Notes under the pieces: model-generated
The model's database searches: none
Seen by the model: only the letters and a program-made list of their open reading frames with translations
What the model was told of the DNA's origin: nothing
Made by a program: the position numbers and the translations under genes
NCBI RefSeq assembly: GCF_035046505.1
Contig: NC_089830.1
Coordinates: 18,680,061 to 18,744,060, forward strand
DNA length: 64,000 bases
Direction of reading: 5' to 3'
Source of the DNA: Tiliqua scincoides
Lineage: Eukaryota; Chordata; Lepidosauria; Squamata; Scincidae
Part shown: positions 13,401 through 24,140 of the stretch, one piece after another
Layout: each line of letters begins with the position of its first letter
How positions within the stretch are numbered: position 1 is the first letter of the stretch

Positions 13401-15450
13401 TTTCCGGTTCACACCAACAACTCCTGGTCATGTCTGGGAGGTACTTCGAGGCACGGAGAGTTCTGGGCACAACTGGAAGTCGCCAGCACGAGCTGGAAGT
13501 GAGTCCAGGTCACGTCCAGGAGGCCTTCTGGGGAGACTGAGTGGCCTTCCAGGCAAGCTTTTGCAGCACTGTTGCCCTGGGCGTGCCACGGTTTTCAGTA
13601 TCCTCAGGAGGTTGTAGAACAGGTGTTGAGGGCCCACTGCACTGACAGGACCGGTAGACCTTTGTTTATAAATTTTGAGTTGCAGACCTGGTTTCTAACC
13701 ACATTTTATTCAGAAGTGCAGCTGTGCTTCCATGCTTATTTACAAGCAAGGGCAGAAAGGTTTGCAGTTCAAATAGAATTTTCAGCAAAGACCGTGGGTG
13801 AGAGATGCTTTTGATGCAACAAAAAGAAGGTATTGGCAAGATGCCTTGCAGATAAATTGGTGTTTAGCATATTCTTAAGAGAAGAAAAAACACAAAGATT
13901 GTCACAGTTTCAGATGACATCCTTGCATTGCTCTGTTGATTATGTTGATTATGAGAGGAATGTGAAGTAGCAGAACCACTTAAGGAAGCAGTCATATACT
14001 TAGAGTGGAAAACAAAAGTAACACCAAACAGAAAGGAAAGTTTTTTTTGGCATGTCTGTAAATGAGTGATTCATTTAACAAACCACAGTTTAATTAGGCC
14101 AGTTGACTTGACCACCTATAACCCAGGAAACAGCTGTACTGCCAAATGAAAAAGATGGTATTAAAATCCTCTGTTGCTACTGTAGGATCCAGTTGCATTG
14201 CATTCATTCCTTTGCCACTACAAAGCCATTATGTTCTGGTTGATAGGAAAAAGGGGCTGCCAGGGACACCGGTAAGGCTGTTGGCATCATGGGAGCCTTG
14301 TGTAGTGTTTACAGATCAGCATCCCACGCTCCCAAGGGACTAGAAGAAACACGGCAAGTGCTCCTTACAAAAGTGACAGCAGAACTGACAGGGGCAGCTT
14401 AATGTCAGAATACAATCTTACCTGGTAAAAGTAGAAGTAATCCAGTGATGACGCAGAAGAAGAATCGGGCTTCAGAAACGTCCCTTTTCACACCATGCTG
14501 GTCTGAGAAACAAGCTCTCTGCCAGGGGCTTTTTAAATGGCTTTCTCACTGCTGAGAGGCACAGTTCCCCTTGCAGAGCTTGCAGCAACAGCTTTGTTTA
14601 AAAAAGATTTTTCAGTTTGCCTGCTACTATGGGGAGGGGGTGTCTTTGCAAATAAAAAGAATTGGAGGCCTCATTGAAGCAGCAGAATAAAGTGTAGAAT
14701 GGAGTGCATTATTTCAGACAGGATGTATGGGATCACAGGTCTTGTACATCAGCTTATTTTTTTAATTCTCTGACACACTTGGCTAAGTGCAGGACTAGAA
14801 TCTTTCTCTCAATGTGCTAGTTTTAGCTTTGTGGGAAGTTCTAAGTACACACACACACACAAATAGAGCATTTTCTATCCCTCGCTGTTAGTCTGAAGCA
14901 GTACAGCATACCTGATTCAACTAACTGATTCTGTTGCATGTAAAGATTTTAATCCTCTGGTATTGAGATGAAGCCAGTTTCTGTGTATGTGTGCTAATTG
15001 CAGGGGAGGGGGGAAGAGGTTGCATTTGGTATTTGGTACGTTACCAAATACTGGGTGATTTGGTATTAAACGCATGTGGTGTCCTTTTGCCTGCAGAAAA
15101 AACGAATGGACAGCTCAGGGCCCCTCAGCCCGGATGAGTCTGTGACACGGCGCATGCAGAACTTTCCTTATAGTGGAGGATTATATGGCGGCCTGCCTCC
15201 TACTCACAACGAGACGGGTGGCCAGGCCCATAGTATGCACGGCACAGCACTCATCGGAGGCCTGCCAATGCCCTACCCTAACCTTGCCCCTGATGTGGAC
15301 TTGACTCCAGTTGCGCCTTCAACAGTCACCATGAACCCAGCTCCAAACCCTGCTGTCTTTAATCCCGAAGTTGTGAATGAACCCAAGAAAAAGAAATACG
15401 CAAAAGAAGCTTGGCCAGGCAAGAAACCCACCCCTTCTCTCTTGATCTGA
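1253..15450 (+). CDS. PPP1R8: Nuclear inhibitor of protein phosphatase 1 (NIPP1)
   Basis: Seven coding exons with consensus splice sites and matching phases: 1253-1320, 5462-5522, 9115-9268, 10464-10684, 11081-11225, 13142-13206, 15097-15450. They encode 355 aa, against 351 in human; the extra residues are mainly a poly-glycine run at residues 9-13. Exons 2-4 encode the FHA domain (about residues 27-130, with GRNPDLCDF and HQSCSRVHAAL), which in NIPP1 binds phospho-threonine partners such as CDC5L, SF3B1 and MELK. Exon 5 encodes a basic stretch and the PP1-docking motif RVTF (204-207). An acidic SDDDE follows where human has SEDDE. Exon 7 ends in the conserved KKKKYAKEAW...SLLI C-terminus. 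Function from the family: nuclear PP1 regulatory subunit, linked to pre-mRNA splicing and PRC2 repression. The start was chosen because the ATG sits in the YY1/Kozak context and the protein aligns with the human N-terminus (LPLFDCP). Confidence 0.97.
1486..2480 (+). repeat. Tandem satellite in PPP1R8 intron 1
   Basis: About six head-to-tail units start near 1486, 1633, 1831, 2024, 2172 and 2332, with spacings of about 147-198 bases. Each holds one to three sub-repeats of 'GTGCCTCTGAGCATGGGCAG' followed by a block containing 'GTGCCTGTATAAACCC'. A diverged unit at about 3290-3380, beyond a CR1 insertion, suggests that the array once extended further. The reverse strand keeps short open frames only because the unit repeats, so these are not genes. 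Confidence 0.85.
2575..2965 (+). mobile_element. CR1-type LINE 3' fragment
   Basis: Translation shows the conserved CR1 C-terminus 'LWNFLPQDVVTASGLDAFK' (one frame, about 2660-2720). It is followed by the standard 3' UTR 'CTAGATGGGCCTATGGCCTG' ending at TTCTTA. A second CR1-like C-terminal piece (FKKRLNRHLLEML) lies just before it at about 2600-2650. It is 5'-truncated and sits inside PPP1R8 intron 1, splitting the satellite. Confidence 0.85.
3420..5461 (+). other. PPP1R8 intron 1, mostly unique sequence
   Basis: Apart from an old CR1 fragment at about 4203-4325, no repeat or reading frame is recognised. In human, the H/ACA RNA SCARNA1 lies in a PPP1R8 intron, so a homologue may lie in this stretch. 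I could not identify it by eye. Confidence 0.5.
4203..4325 (-). mobile_element. Old CR1 LINE 3' fragment
   Basis: The stretch 'CATCAGGTCAAAGGCACATC' and the following 'TAGTTCAACATC' match the reverse of the CR1 tail seen at 44565 and 60590, with many substitutions, so this copy is older than those. Confidence 0.6.
5925..6035 (+). repeat. Degenerate tRNA-derived SINE
   Basis: An A-box-like 'AGTAGAGGGCATGCA' is followed by a B-box-like 'GGTTCCAGGTTCAAT' and, after a gap, 'ATAAGGCAGTTTCC'. This is the layout of the MIR/CORE-like tRNA SINE common in reptiles. Strongly decayed, in PPP1R8 intron 2. Confidence 0.5.
7184..7238 (+). repeat. 27-bp direct duplication
   Basis: The block beginning 'TATGAGGGGTTTCTTTTTAA' occurs twice in immediate succession in PPP1R8 intron 2. 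The copies are identical, so this is a recent slippage or tandem duplication. No function is evident. Confidence 0.8.
8607..8819. mobile_element. hAT-type non-autonomous element (MITE)
   Basis: The left end reads 'CAGTGATTTTCAAACTTTCA'. The right end 'GGTTGAAAATTCCTG' is its diverged inverted complement. Internal 'ATGGCACACTGACAAGG' also recurs inverted in the related element at 24413-24971. No clean 8-bp target duplication survives. It lies in PPP1R8 intron 2. Confidence 0.7.
12140..12715 (-). mobile_element. L2-like LINE 3' end split by a hAT MITE
   Basis: Two pieces (about 12140-12205 and 12566-12715) together match the reverse complement of the L2-type tail at 51607-51840: 'CACAAAGCGGTTTACA', 'GGCTCGCAATCTAAA', then 'AGAGGGACAATTGCTCTCCC'. 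The hAT element at 12206-12565 landed in the middle. Confidence 0.75.
12206..12565. mobile_element. hAT MITE with perfect 8-bp target duplication
   Basis: The inverted ends are 'CAGTGTTTCTCAAACTGTGG' and '...AGTCTGAGAACCACTG'. The 8-bp target CCATAAAA is present at 12198-12205 and again at 12566-12573. Length 360 bp, no coding capacity. The same family occurs at 27353, 42467 and 62574. Perfect 8-bp duplications are the signature of hAT transposases. Confidence 0.92.
13315..13639. mobile_element. Tigger/pogo-like MITE
   Basis: The ends are 'CAGTGAGCCCTCC' and 'GAGGGCCCACTG', inverted, about 325 bp apart, with a TA before the left end. Internal sequence has repeated 'TCCAGGAGGCCTTCTGG'-like blocks and resembles the fragment at 28075-28210. 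It starts just over 100 bases downstream of PPP1R8 exon 6. Confidence 0.6.
14851..14866. repeat. (CA)n microsatellite
   Basis: A short uninterrupted AC run in PPP1R8 intron 6. Confidence 0.8.
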
Positions 15451-17970
15451 GGAGCAGAGCCTGACCTGTCCTGGGAGACGGGGCTGGAGCAACGAACCAG
15501 AGGAGGAACTCTGCGAGTATCGCAACATTGACTTGGTTCCTAACTGCGTGTCAGAGCCAGATTACAGGGCTAAACACACCTTTGAGATCGACCTTCCAAA
15601 CAATTCTACCAATGTCTTAAAAAATAAACACAAAAAAAGAACAAGAAAAAAAGAAAAGGAACAGACAGATATATCTCCCACTCCCCATGGAACCACACTG
15701 CCTAGCAGCCTTTTCCTTCTCGCTTTCTCAGCCGTTAGAGTTCCATGGTTATTTTACTCTGGGTTTTTAAGGAGCAACTGTCAGGTAACACAAGGTCAAA
15801 ATCCCATTTCCTGATCTTACAGCTGTAGAAAATGGTGTGTTCAGTACAAGATAATTCTGGTTGGGCCCAATGTCATGGCCTGCTGCCCACCCCCCAGAAC
15901 CCCCTAGCCCTGCTAGGGGCTGTTTAGTGTCCTTCCCTGTTTCACCTGCTCTCTTTGAATCCGAGGACAAGAGTGATAAGAGCAGGCAGCCTCCACTTGC
16001 CTTGCTCTTCTAGACAGTAGCACAGGTTAGACCCAGAGGGAGAAGGCAGGTGAAGGGGCAGTGGGGACAACTGTGAAGGGGAGGTAGGCCCACTAGAATC
16101 AGGGAGAACCCCAATTGCCCAGGACACCCCCCCCAAAAAAAACAACCCTGCAACCAGCACTGTTTCAAGTGCGGTTGATCTTGAACAAATACCCTTAGGA
16201 TGTGTAGGTATAGTCAGATCTCAAGCATCAGATGCTTAGACTTGTACTGAATATTTTCATGTAAGTCCAACACAGTAGCTGCTGTTTGCAGGATGGTGAA
16301 ATGTTTTTATTCTAGGTAAAACCCTCTTGTGTCTGTGCAGTAAAACAAGCGTTCCAACCTCGAAAGGTTGGAAGCAGAATGAAATGATTAGGAAATTTAG
16401 AATGGATCAGATGAATTTCTGTTCAATGTCCTAGGCTGAAAGCACTCAAAATAATCAGGAAAGGAATCTCACTTTGAAGATTTTGTTTCCAGGCTAATTA
16501 ATGGGAGTTCTTGAGGTAAGCTGACAGTGTCCCTTGGAAACCAAATTGCCAAGTCACAGGCTTTGGCTTTTCTGGGGATGTGGAGAGGAATGACTAGCAG
16601 TGGTCTTATAGAGTTCTCCATGCAGTTTGGCTTGTCTGAACACAAGCAGAAATGATACCGCTTGCTGCACTCTCCGTCTTCTGGTCTAATCCCAAAATGA
16701 AAGTCCTATTTAGAAGCGAGTCCATTTCAGAAACGTATTGCCTGTGCAGTTCTGTCAAATAGGGATGTTGCCCAAGTTAAAGGGATTTCCTGATCTCAGC
16801 CCATGCCACAACCTGGCCCACTGACTTCCCTCTTCAGTTGAACAAAAGTAATTTTGATGTGGGCGGTTGCTCCAGTTCCAAACATTTGGAACCTACAAAC
16901 TTCACAACTGGTCCAGACATGTATATTGTACACACTGAGATAAGCATGAAATCAGAGCTGCGTGGCCTTTTGGTTCAGAAATTGTAATAATCGAGCATCG
17001 TGCAGACAGCTTGTCACTATGTGTGACTGGTTCTGTGCACTCGAGGCAGTGAGAATCTCCAGTGACTGTACAACTCTGTAGATGGGCAGGCACAACTTGT
17101 GCTCAAGCTGAGCTCTTAGCCCTGTTGATTTTAATGGAAGAGTTTGAGAACATTCTTAACTTCTCTCCAGTCAAAATGAAAGGGATTTAAAAAGCATTTA
17201 ATCCAGATTGTGTTGAGGTTTCAGAATCATTTCAGCTACCTAAAAGTTAGGTTTCTCACCTCAAAGCAATGGGCTGGGCAGAGACTAGGTCTGTTGGTAT
17301 TGGGGGGTGTTTCATTGTTAACTCCTGCTTTCCAGAATCTAAACACCATAATCTCTCATGTTGAGTAGCTGGAATATGGGAAAGCTACTTATTTATGCAC
17401 AATCTGCTTTTGTCTGTCTCATCCTAGGGTGTACATAAGACCCCTTTGTGACAACAGCTCTGTTTCTTATTTGTATGGACATATAACATCACTTTTTAGA
17501 TTGTGATAGCTTAATGGATTACGAGCTTTTGTGTTCCGTACAGCAGATGCTTCATTTTCAGCCTCGCATCATCTGGATTTTTTTTTTTTTAGTATAACAT
17601 TTCCCAGACTGTATAGAGCAGTCTTCCAGCTCTGAAGGCAGCTCTTCAGAATATTGACCAGGTTAAAGCAGTTCAGCTCTTCCTTGCTGGGTTTTAAAAG
17701 AAGATTTTTAAATGACAGTCAAGGGTGCATACCCCTTGGGATTTTACAGTTTGCTAGTCTCGGCCCCTCACCTCTCTGGGATAGTTTGCTTTTTTTCATT
17801 TTCGGATATTTGGAGCCAGTCCCAGCAGAACTCAGGCATGGGGAGGAGAGAAGGAAGAGGTGGGGCTCTGTACAGAAGTTTGTACATTTGTGTAATAGTC
17901 CTTTTCACACTCTGTTTAGCTTTTTACCTGTAACCTTTACTACACTGTAAATTAAATTACCGTTTTGCCA
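15451..17970 (+). other. Probable PPP1R8 3' UTR
   Basis: About 2.5 kb free of recognisable transposons follows the stop codon. This contrasts with the repeat-dense DNA on both sides, as expected for a constrained 3' UTR. A proximal AATAAA lies at 15623-15628 in an A-rich stretch. A more convincing distal ATTAAA lies at 17951-17956. Both are inferred from sequence only; the true end needs transcript data. Confidence 0.6.
17951..17956 (+). terminator. Candidate PPP1R8 polyadenylation signal (ATTAAA)
   Basis: This is the common ATTAAA variant, and repeat elements resume some 400 bases downstream. It marks the likely distal cleavage region. Confidence 0.5.
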
Positions 17971-18384
17971 AAGGGAGAGTTTACTGTGTGTCTCCAAACC
18001 TAAAATGTGGTCCAGCCAAGTGATTTTGTACAGTCATCCTGCTTTCTCATTAATAAGGCTTACAATATTGAAAAATTATGAATACCTACTCAAGGAATAA
18101 GTAACACCTTAACAAATATTAAAGACACCAATCATATTCAAAATTGACCAGTATCCTGGGAAATTGAGGTGGTCTTCATCTAGTGTCCTGATGACAGCTA
18201 CCTAAGCTTCAAATGACAGTGCTGGAGCAGATGTTCCATAATCACAGGGCCACTGCAGTTCTCTCGTCATCACTGCTAAGGCTAAGCAGGTGGGGGCAGC
18301 CAGCAAAGAGCCGCCTCTGATAAAGTGAGTGGCATATTTTGTACTCAAGGAGGCACTTCGTATATTCTTGGCCTGTGCCATTAA

Positions 18385-18562
18385 GGGTGCAATCCTAACC
18401 CATTTTCCCACACTGACATAAGGGCAATGCTACTTCAAGGTAAGGAAACAAACGCTATACCTTGAGGAGGCCTCCATAACTGCCCCCCAACTGCAAGATG
18501 CAGCACATGCTCCACTGGCACAGGTATGCCAGTGCTGGAAAGTTGGCCAGGATTGCTCTCTA
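18385..18562. mobile_element. MITE with 'GCAATCCTA' inverted ends
   Basis: Starts 'GGGTGCAATCCTAACCCA' and ends 'GGAAAGTTGGCCAGGATTGC', which are inverted complements. The centre carries 'CTTGAGGAGGCCTCCATAAC'. About 178 bp, non-coding. Sister copies lie at 19080-19239, 23222-23562 and 57869-58047. Confidence 0.75.
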
Positions 18563-18699
18563 AGGCTCACAATTGTACCTAGAAGCTTATATCAACACAA
18601 GCAAAATGTGTTCCTGATGGCCCTTTGTAAGTAACCTGGCTGACAATCGTGGGCCTTGCATACCAGACAAGTTGAATGGTGACCTGAGTGTGGTGTTCA

Positions 18700-18995
18700 T
18701 GGGCCTGGGGGGTTGGGGCTGGCAGTCACTTCAGATTGGCAAGAGGCACTTGCTGCTGTTTGTCTGGACCCTGATCTTTAGATTCAGAAGGAAACAGAAT
18801 GAAAGGAAGGGGGGGAGGAGCGAGCAGCAAGCTAGAGTGATCTAACACTCTAGCCCAGTACTCCGTGTTTCTTCTGAATCTGAAGAGCAGGATCTTGGAC
18901 CAGCAGTGGAGGCGTCAGCAGGCAAAGGGGGCAATATTTGGCTCAGTGCTTAGGGCAGCATGTGGTCTTGGGCCAACCATCTGGGCAGTGCTGTT
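18700..18995. mobile_element. Fold-back MITE (CTAGCCC family)
   Basis: An imperfect palindrome: 'GATTCAGAAGGAAACAGAAT' in the left arm mirrors 'TTTCTTCTGAATC' in the right arm, around a centre that reads CTAGAGTGATC...CACTCTAGCCC. This family recurs at 26125, 35262, 36530, 39395, 43390 and 58196. It is non-coding. The superfamily is unresolved. Confidence 0.55.
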
Positions 18996-19079
18996 TCAGG
19001 CTTCCCTTCAGGCCAATCAGCTCTTACTGGTGGTTTCCTCGTTGGTCTTGAACAGCTGTGTGAACCAATGTAGGGGGAC

Positions 19080-19239
19080 TGACCCAATCCTATCCAACTT
19101 TCCAGCACCAATGCAGCCATGCCAATGGGGTGTGCACTACATGCTGTGTGGGGTAGACAGTCATGGAGGCCTCCTCAAGGTATGGATATGTTTGTTCCCT
19201 TACCTCAGGGGCTGCATTGACACTGGCAAATTGGGCCCT
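19080..19239. mobile_element. MITE with 'CAATCCTA' inverted ends, second copy
   Basis: Left end 'ACCCAATCCTATCCAACTTT', centre 'GGAGGCCTCCTCAAGGTATG', and a worn right end 'CACTGGCAAATTGGGCCC'. It is inverted in polarity relative to the copy at 18385. Confidence 0.7.
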
Positions 19240-19263
19240 TGGTTGATGTGATGTTTCATATTG

Positions 19264-19522
19264 TGTTGGCAACCTTCAGTCTCGAAAGACTATGGTATCG
19301 CGCTCTGAAAGGTGGTTCTGGAACAGCGTCTAGTGTGGCTGAAAAGGCCAATTTGGGAGTGACAATCCGTTCCACACTGGGAGCAAGTGCAGTCTCCCTG
19401 GTCTGTCTCCCTGGCAATGGGCCTTCCTTCTTTGCCTCTTAGCCTCAGACTGTTGGCCAAGTGTCTCTTCAAACTGGGAAAGGCCATGCTGCACAGCCTG
19501 CCTCCAAGCGGGCCGCTCAGAG
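19264..19522 (-). mobile_element. LINE 3' end (shares tail with the 5S SINEs)
   Basis: The reverse strand encodes the C-terminal zinc-finger-like segment 'CTCSQCGTDCHSQIGLFSHT' and ends in the common tail GAGACTGAAGGTTGCCAAC. It is a shorter truncation of the element at 48206-48772. Confidence 0.75.
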
Positions 19523-21503
19523 GTTTCATAAATACACTTTTAAACCCCTATCTGTATTTAGCATCATATACAAGTAAAGCACGCTTTCCCAAATACCCCC
19601 TAATGCTGTTGGTTTATATCTGTGCTTTTCAACCTGTGTGGCTGATACTATCTAGCAGTATTTGATACTATGGCAGGTACTACTTGATCCCGCTGCCTCG
19701 GTGACCACATGGCGCTGTCCTACCTGTCACAATCCTGCTGAAAGTGGAGATGGCTTGAAGTGGTGATGCACCAGTAGGCAGGATGTGGCTGGGCAGCCGC
19801 CTGGCCCTTCAAAAGAGGAGGAGTTCGGGGAAAGGAGTGCACAAATTCCCAACTGTGGAGCTAGCCACTCCTCTGTAGAGTGGCTGCCTTCCCCCCTCCC
19901 CCATGGCAATGATGGTACTTGAAAAAGGGCACTTGCCGAGAACAAAACTTGAGTCCTTACCCATATTGAGGGACATGTACCTGGAATGAGTTGTCTGATT
20001 ATGGTTGTGCACATGCCTTTCCAAAAAGAGATGAACCATACATTTGCCGTTTGCAGATTGCTCCTATAACTCTGGCGTGATGCCAAAGTTGCCTTCTGTC
20101 TCCACCTGGCATGCCCTTCTATCTTTAAGTGTATCTTAAATCCAGGCCTTTGAATCCCTGTGCCTGCAGTGGGAAAACAAACACTGTATTTACTGTATCT
20201 CTTGCGTGTGGTGGTGTCTGCCACAGAGTGGAGAAAGTGGAAGGGAGCTGTTGGGCTGGGTTCCTTCTTCCCACGTGCTTGAGACAAAATTTTGTACCAC
20301 AGATCTCCCCAACAAATTCCCACCGAAACCGAAAGAGCTACGAGTTCTATTTTGTTCACGCCGAGGTGAACTGTTTGGCCTCATGGACGGGCCAGTCCCG
20401 ATTCCACATGGAGATTCTTTTTTTGAAGCCCCTTTGAAACGAGCAGAGGTTCCGTTTGAACACCACATAGGCAGCACCCTGTGAGGCGTAATCAGTTCTT
20501 AGTCCGTTTCCCTTAAAACTCTAGCTTAACCCGGGAAGTTTGGAGGTTGCCTTTACACCGCGTTGTCCACAAAACCGCGAGGAGTCCAGAAGGTTCCTAG
20601 CCACAGCTGAGTCATCTCCAAAGAGTAGTCAGTGCTTGTAAGCAACTACATCCCAGAAGCCTCCCCTTCCTCATCTGATCCATGCCTTGGCATTCACAGA
20701 TCTGCTTCTCAAAAATCTGGTTTGCAAACAGCACATCATCAGATTCCCGTACTGTGTTTGCATATGAATAAAAGGAAAAAGAAACCTTTCAAAAATAGTC
20801 TTTTAGATGATGCATGAGCGTGCCTTCTGAGTCACAATGGCAAAAAAAAAAAAGCAGTTCCCTGACTCTGTGTGTGCGTGTGTGCAAGAGATCTCTTTCT
20901 AATGTGGACGTGCAAGGAGTCACCGACAAAACAATGTAATGTTTCTTATGTTATTCATAAGAATTTGTTGCTGAATTTGTTAGAATCGCTTCTTTCCAGC
21001 AACAGCCATTTCCCCCACCTCCCATCAACTTACTGATTAATTGAGCAAACCCTACAGCCTTAAAGTTTTGTTTTTTTTTCAAGTTGAGGAAGGTGGTTTG
21101 GGCGTTTTGGTTTTGAAGCTGGGATTCAGCTTCCTTAGTTGCCGGTGCTGTAGACAGAAGCAAAGACCACTCCCCACTCTGTAAGTGACCACCATCTGCT
21201 TGGGGCTGTGCCGCTCCATGCATGCACCAGCACTCTGGGGCTTTCTGAGACTCCATGCGCCAGTGGAGCTCCCCATTGCTCCATTTAGGAGTGTAAAGGG
21301 CTCCAGAGACCGAAAAGTTTGAGAATCGCTGGACTAAGCAAATGCTAATTCAATATACTTTCTTGCGCCCCATTAGTCAGGAAGCAGACTTAAAAATAAC
21401 ACTGCACACGTTTTATCAACTGTAGATTGTGAGCATTATCTCTGAGGAGGCAACACCCTTTTCCTCACAAGATGGACTGCCTCTTCTTAGAAATGCCTCA
21501 TCT
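19523..21503. other. Intergenic stretch, no gene recognised
   Basis: No known repeat dominates. Open frames here (for example a 210-codon reverse frame across 19727-20359) lack domain signatures, splice context and family resemblance. The only distinctive block is at about 20280-20620 and is described separately. Confidence 0.5.
20280..20620 (+). other. CpG-rich block of unknown nature
   Basis: This block has clearly more CpGs than its surroundings (for example 'CCACCGAAACCGAAAGAGC' and 'CACCGCGTTGTCCACAAAAC'). A forward frame stays open to a stop at 20484. The sequence does not match any repeat copied elsewhere in the window. It could be a low-copy element, a processed pseudogene fragment or a regulatory block between PPP1R8 and THEMIS2. 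No function is assigned. Confidence 0.35.
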
Positions 21504-21852
21504 CATAAGAACATAAGAACAGCCCCACTGGATTAGGCCATAGGCCCATCTAGTCCAGCTTCCTGGATCTCACAGCGGCCCACCAAATGCCCCAGGGAGC
21601 ACACCAGATAACAAGAAGACCTGCAAGGCCTCCTGGGAATTGTAGTTTAAGAACATAAGAACAGCCCCACTGGATCAGGCCAGAGGCCCATCTAGTCCAG
21701 CTTCCTGGATCTCACAGCGGCCCACCAAATGCCCCAGGGAGCACACCAGATAACAAGAGACCTCATCCTGGTGCCCTCCCTTGCATCTGGCATTCTGACA
21801 TAACCCATTTCTAAAATCAGGAGGTTGCGCATACACATCATGGCTTGTACCT
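21504..21852 (-). mobile_element. CR1 LINE 3' end with duplicated tail
   Basis: Two successive copies of the CR1 tail ('AGCCCCACTGGATTAGGCC', then 'AGCCCCACTGGATCAGGCC') are joined by 'GCAAGGCCTCCTGGGAATTG' and 'TAGTTTAAGAACATAAGAAC'. The second copy continues into the CR1 3' coding border ('ACACATCATGGCTTGTA'). The arrangement matches the four-tail copy at 44565. Confidence 0.85.
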
Positions 21853-22564
21853 CCACCATTTCTCTACTCCATTTCTCACCCTTGTACCTACTACATCTCG
21901 CTACACCATTTCTCTTCTAAGGAATGCCTCTTGCTACGCAACTCGAATGCATCCTCTAAAAGCAGTCTCCTTCTTGCTTCCAAACTACTTTTACCAATAT
22001 GCACTTGTAATCAGCAGATTAATGGTTTCATCAACTAAAAACTCATGGCTAAGATTGTTTCTGGGACAGCACGAGGCAGTTGCCTTGGGGACCCCAAGTC
22101 TACATTTGCCTGCCACCTGGTGCCATCCCTTGAGTAGAGCAACTGGGGCAACCACCCTGAGCCCCCTGTTTTCATGATCAATTATTCAGCAGTTGCCAAA
22201 CCCTGGCCCATGGGCCGGATCTGGTACCTGGAAAAAGCCTTTCCCATCTGACTCAGTGCCTACCTTCCATGCTGCTGCCTCTTTCTAGCTGTCAGAAATT
22301 CACGCTGGGTAGCCACTTTTGCTACCCGTCACCCCAGCATGCCCTGCACCCTGATTTCAGGGCAGAAACTGCTACCCAGGGCAACTTTCGGACTTTCTGG
22401 CTGTGGATGGCAGTTTTTACACCTACTCCAGTCTGGTGAGGAAGGGAAGGCGTGTTCAGTAGTTTTCATGCATTAAAAATTGGACACTTGTATTTAATAA
22501 AGTGCCCCAGGTAAAACCCAAGTGCAGTCTGGTGTCTTCGTTGGGGGCGTGAGGGTAAATAGAA

Positions 22565-22680
22565 TATCAGATGCAGGGGAGTGGAAGTGAGATGCAAGTA
22601 TCTTGTGGTCTTGCATACACCCTGGGGCATCTGGTGGGCCTTGTGAGATACAGGAAGCTGAACTGGATGTGCATGGGTTG
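22565..22680 (+). mobile_element. CR1 LINE tail fragment
   Basis: 'GGGGCATCTGGTGGGCC' followed by 'TGAGATACAGGAAGCTGAAC' is the sense-strand CR1 3' UTR; this copy is truncated at both ends. Confidence 0.65.
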
Positions 22681-23221
22681 AATTGTCCTGGGCCTTCACC
22701 GTTCTAGGGATGTTTCTGCCAACTTTGCTCATTCCTCCTCCCACTCTTTAGATTAAAAAAGAAAGGCATGGCTGCCCTGCTACAATTCCCTCTTCCTTTT
22801 TGAATCCAAGGAGGGCAGCAGAGGTTGGCAGCTGTACATCATATGTGGGTTGCTCAGTGCTCACCTCATGAGGAATCAATGTCATTTCCTGTTTCTTCTA
22901 CTGCAGTCTGAAAGCAGGCTGAGCTGAACATAAGAGCACTCTGCTGGGAACAGACCAATGTCTCTTGGAAGTCCAGAAGCAGGTCATGATGATCTTTTTC
23001 CTGCACCCACCTGCCCTACCCACCCACCAATTTGCTACTCAGCTTGATTGCTTCTGTATATGAAAGTTCCATGTGGCTATCACAGCAAAGAGCCATTGAT
23101 AGTCCTGACTTCTCTGGGTTTTCCTGCGCTCATTCATTTTACAGTTTGGTGATTGTCATCAGTTTGTGGTTGTGAGTTTCCGTAGATTAATTGTATGTCC
23201 TGTGAAGAGATAGATCCCTTT

Positions 23222-23562
23222 GGGCCCAATCCTACCCAACTTTCCAGAGCTGCTGATGGTTGGTTGGCAACCTTCAGTCTCGAAAGACTATGGTATAAGC
23301 CTACAGCACCTGGTATTCCCAAGCAGTCTCCCATCCAAGTACTAACCAGGCCTGACCCTGCTTAGCTTCGGAGATCAAACAAGATCAGGCATGTGCAGGG
23401 TAACAGTTGCTGTCTCCAGAGCCGGTGCAGCCCCTAGGCAAGGAAACAAATGTTGCCTTACCCTGAGGAGGCCTCTGTAACTACCTGCCCACTACAGGCT
23501 GCAGTGCACACCCCGCTGACATGGCTACACCAGGGCTGGAAAGTTGGATAGGATTGGGCCCT
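23222..23562. mobile_element. MITE ('CAATCCTA' ends) interrupted by a 5S SINE
   Basis: The left end 'GGGCCCAATCCTACCCAAC' and right end 'GGAAAGTTGGATAGGATTGG' bracket an internal sequence split by the SINE at 23261-23412. Without the SINE it would be about 190 bp, like its sister copies. Confidence 0.8.
23261..23412 (-). repeat. 5S-rRNA-derived SINE, monomer
   Basis: The reverse strand reads as 5S rRNA from its internal control region on: 'GAAGCTAAGCAGGGTCAGGC', 'CTTGGATGGGAGACTGCTTG', then 'GGTGCTGTAGGCTTATACCA', followed by the non-5S tail ending GAGACTGAAGGTTGCCAACC. The head is a non-5S 'GCAACTGTTACCCTGCACAT'. It is inserted in the MITE at 23222-23562, so it is younger than that element. 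Confidence 0.88.
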
Positions 23563-24140
23563 TTGTCCTGAATCTATAGCCAGTCAGTTTTGTTGAGTAT
23601 TACACCCTGATCAACACCACTGCTCGTTGTCTAAGGCACTTCTTGTAAAAGTGGAGGTGCGGGAATTATCATTGATCGATTCAAGAAGAGATACACTCTG
23701 TGGGTGTTTGAGTGCAATAATTCAGCCCTGCTTGACCCTGATAGTACCAGGTTGCACAGGAACTTTGCTGAACTCTCTCTTTGTCACTGATTGCTGCAGG
23801 TTTGTTCGTTTTTGGTTTTTAAATCTGATTTTTTAAAAATGTTGCGTTATTGTGCTGTGTAGAGTTTTAATGTTTGTGGTTTGTATTGTGATTTTATATC
23901 ACAAGCTTCTTTGAATGCCCTTTGAGGAGATAAAGGAGGTTAGAAATTTACTAAATAAATAAATCTCCTATCAAACTTGGAGAATCTACAGAGAAATGGC
24001 TACTTGCAAACTTAGTTCCAGTAGTAGAGTCACTCACTGTGCACATTCTCCATATTAGGCTAGGAGGGGTAACTTTTCTCTTCCTTCATCTTAACCACGA
24101 AGCGCACTAGGAGAAGCTGCAGCTTGGACAACCACTGGAA

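Noticed and set aside
19727-20359. 210-codon reverse open frame in intergenic DNA
   Set aside because: No recognisable domain, low-complexity composition, no promoter or neighbours that fit. Probably chance.
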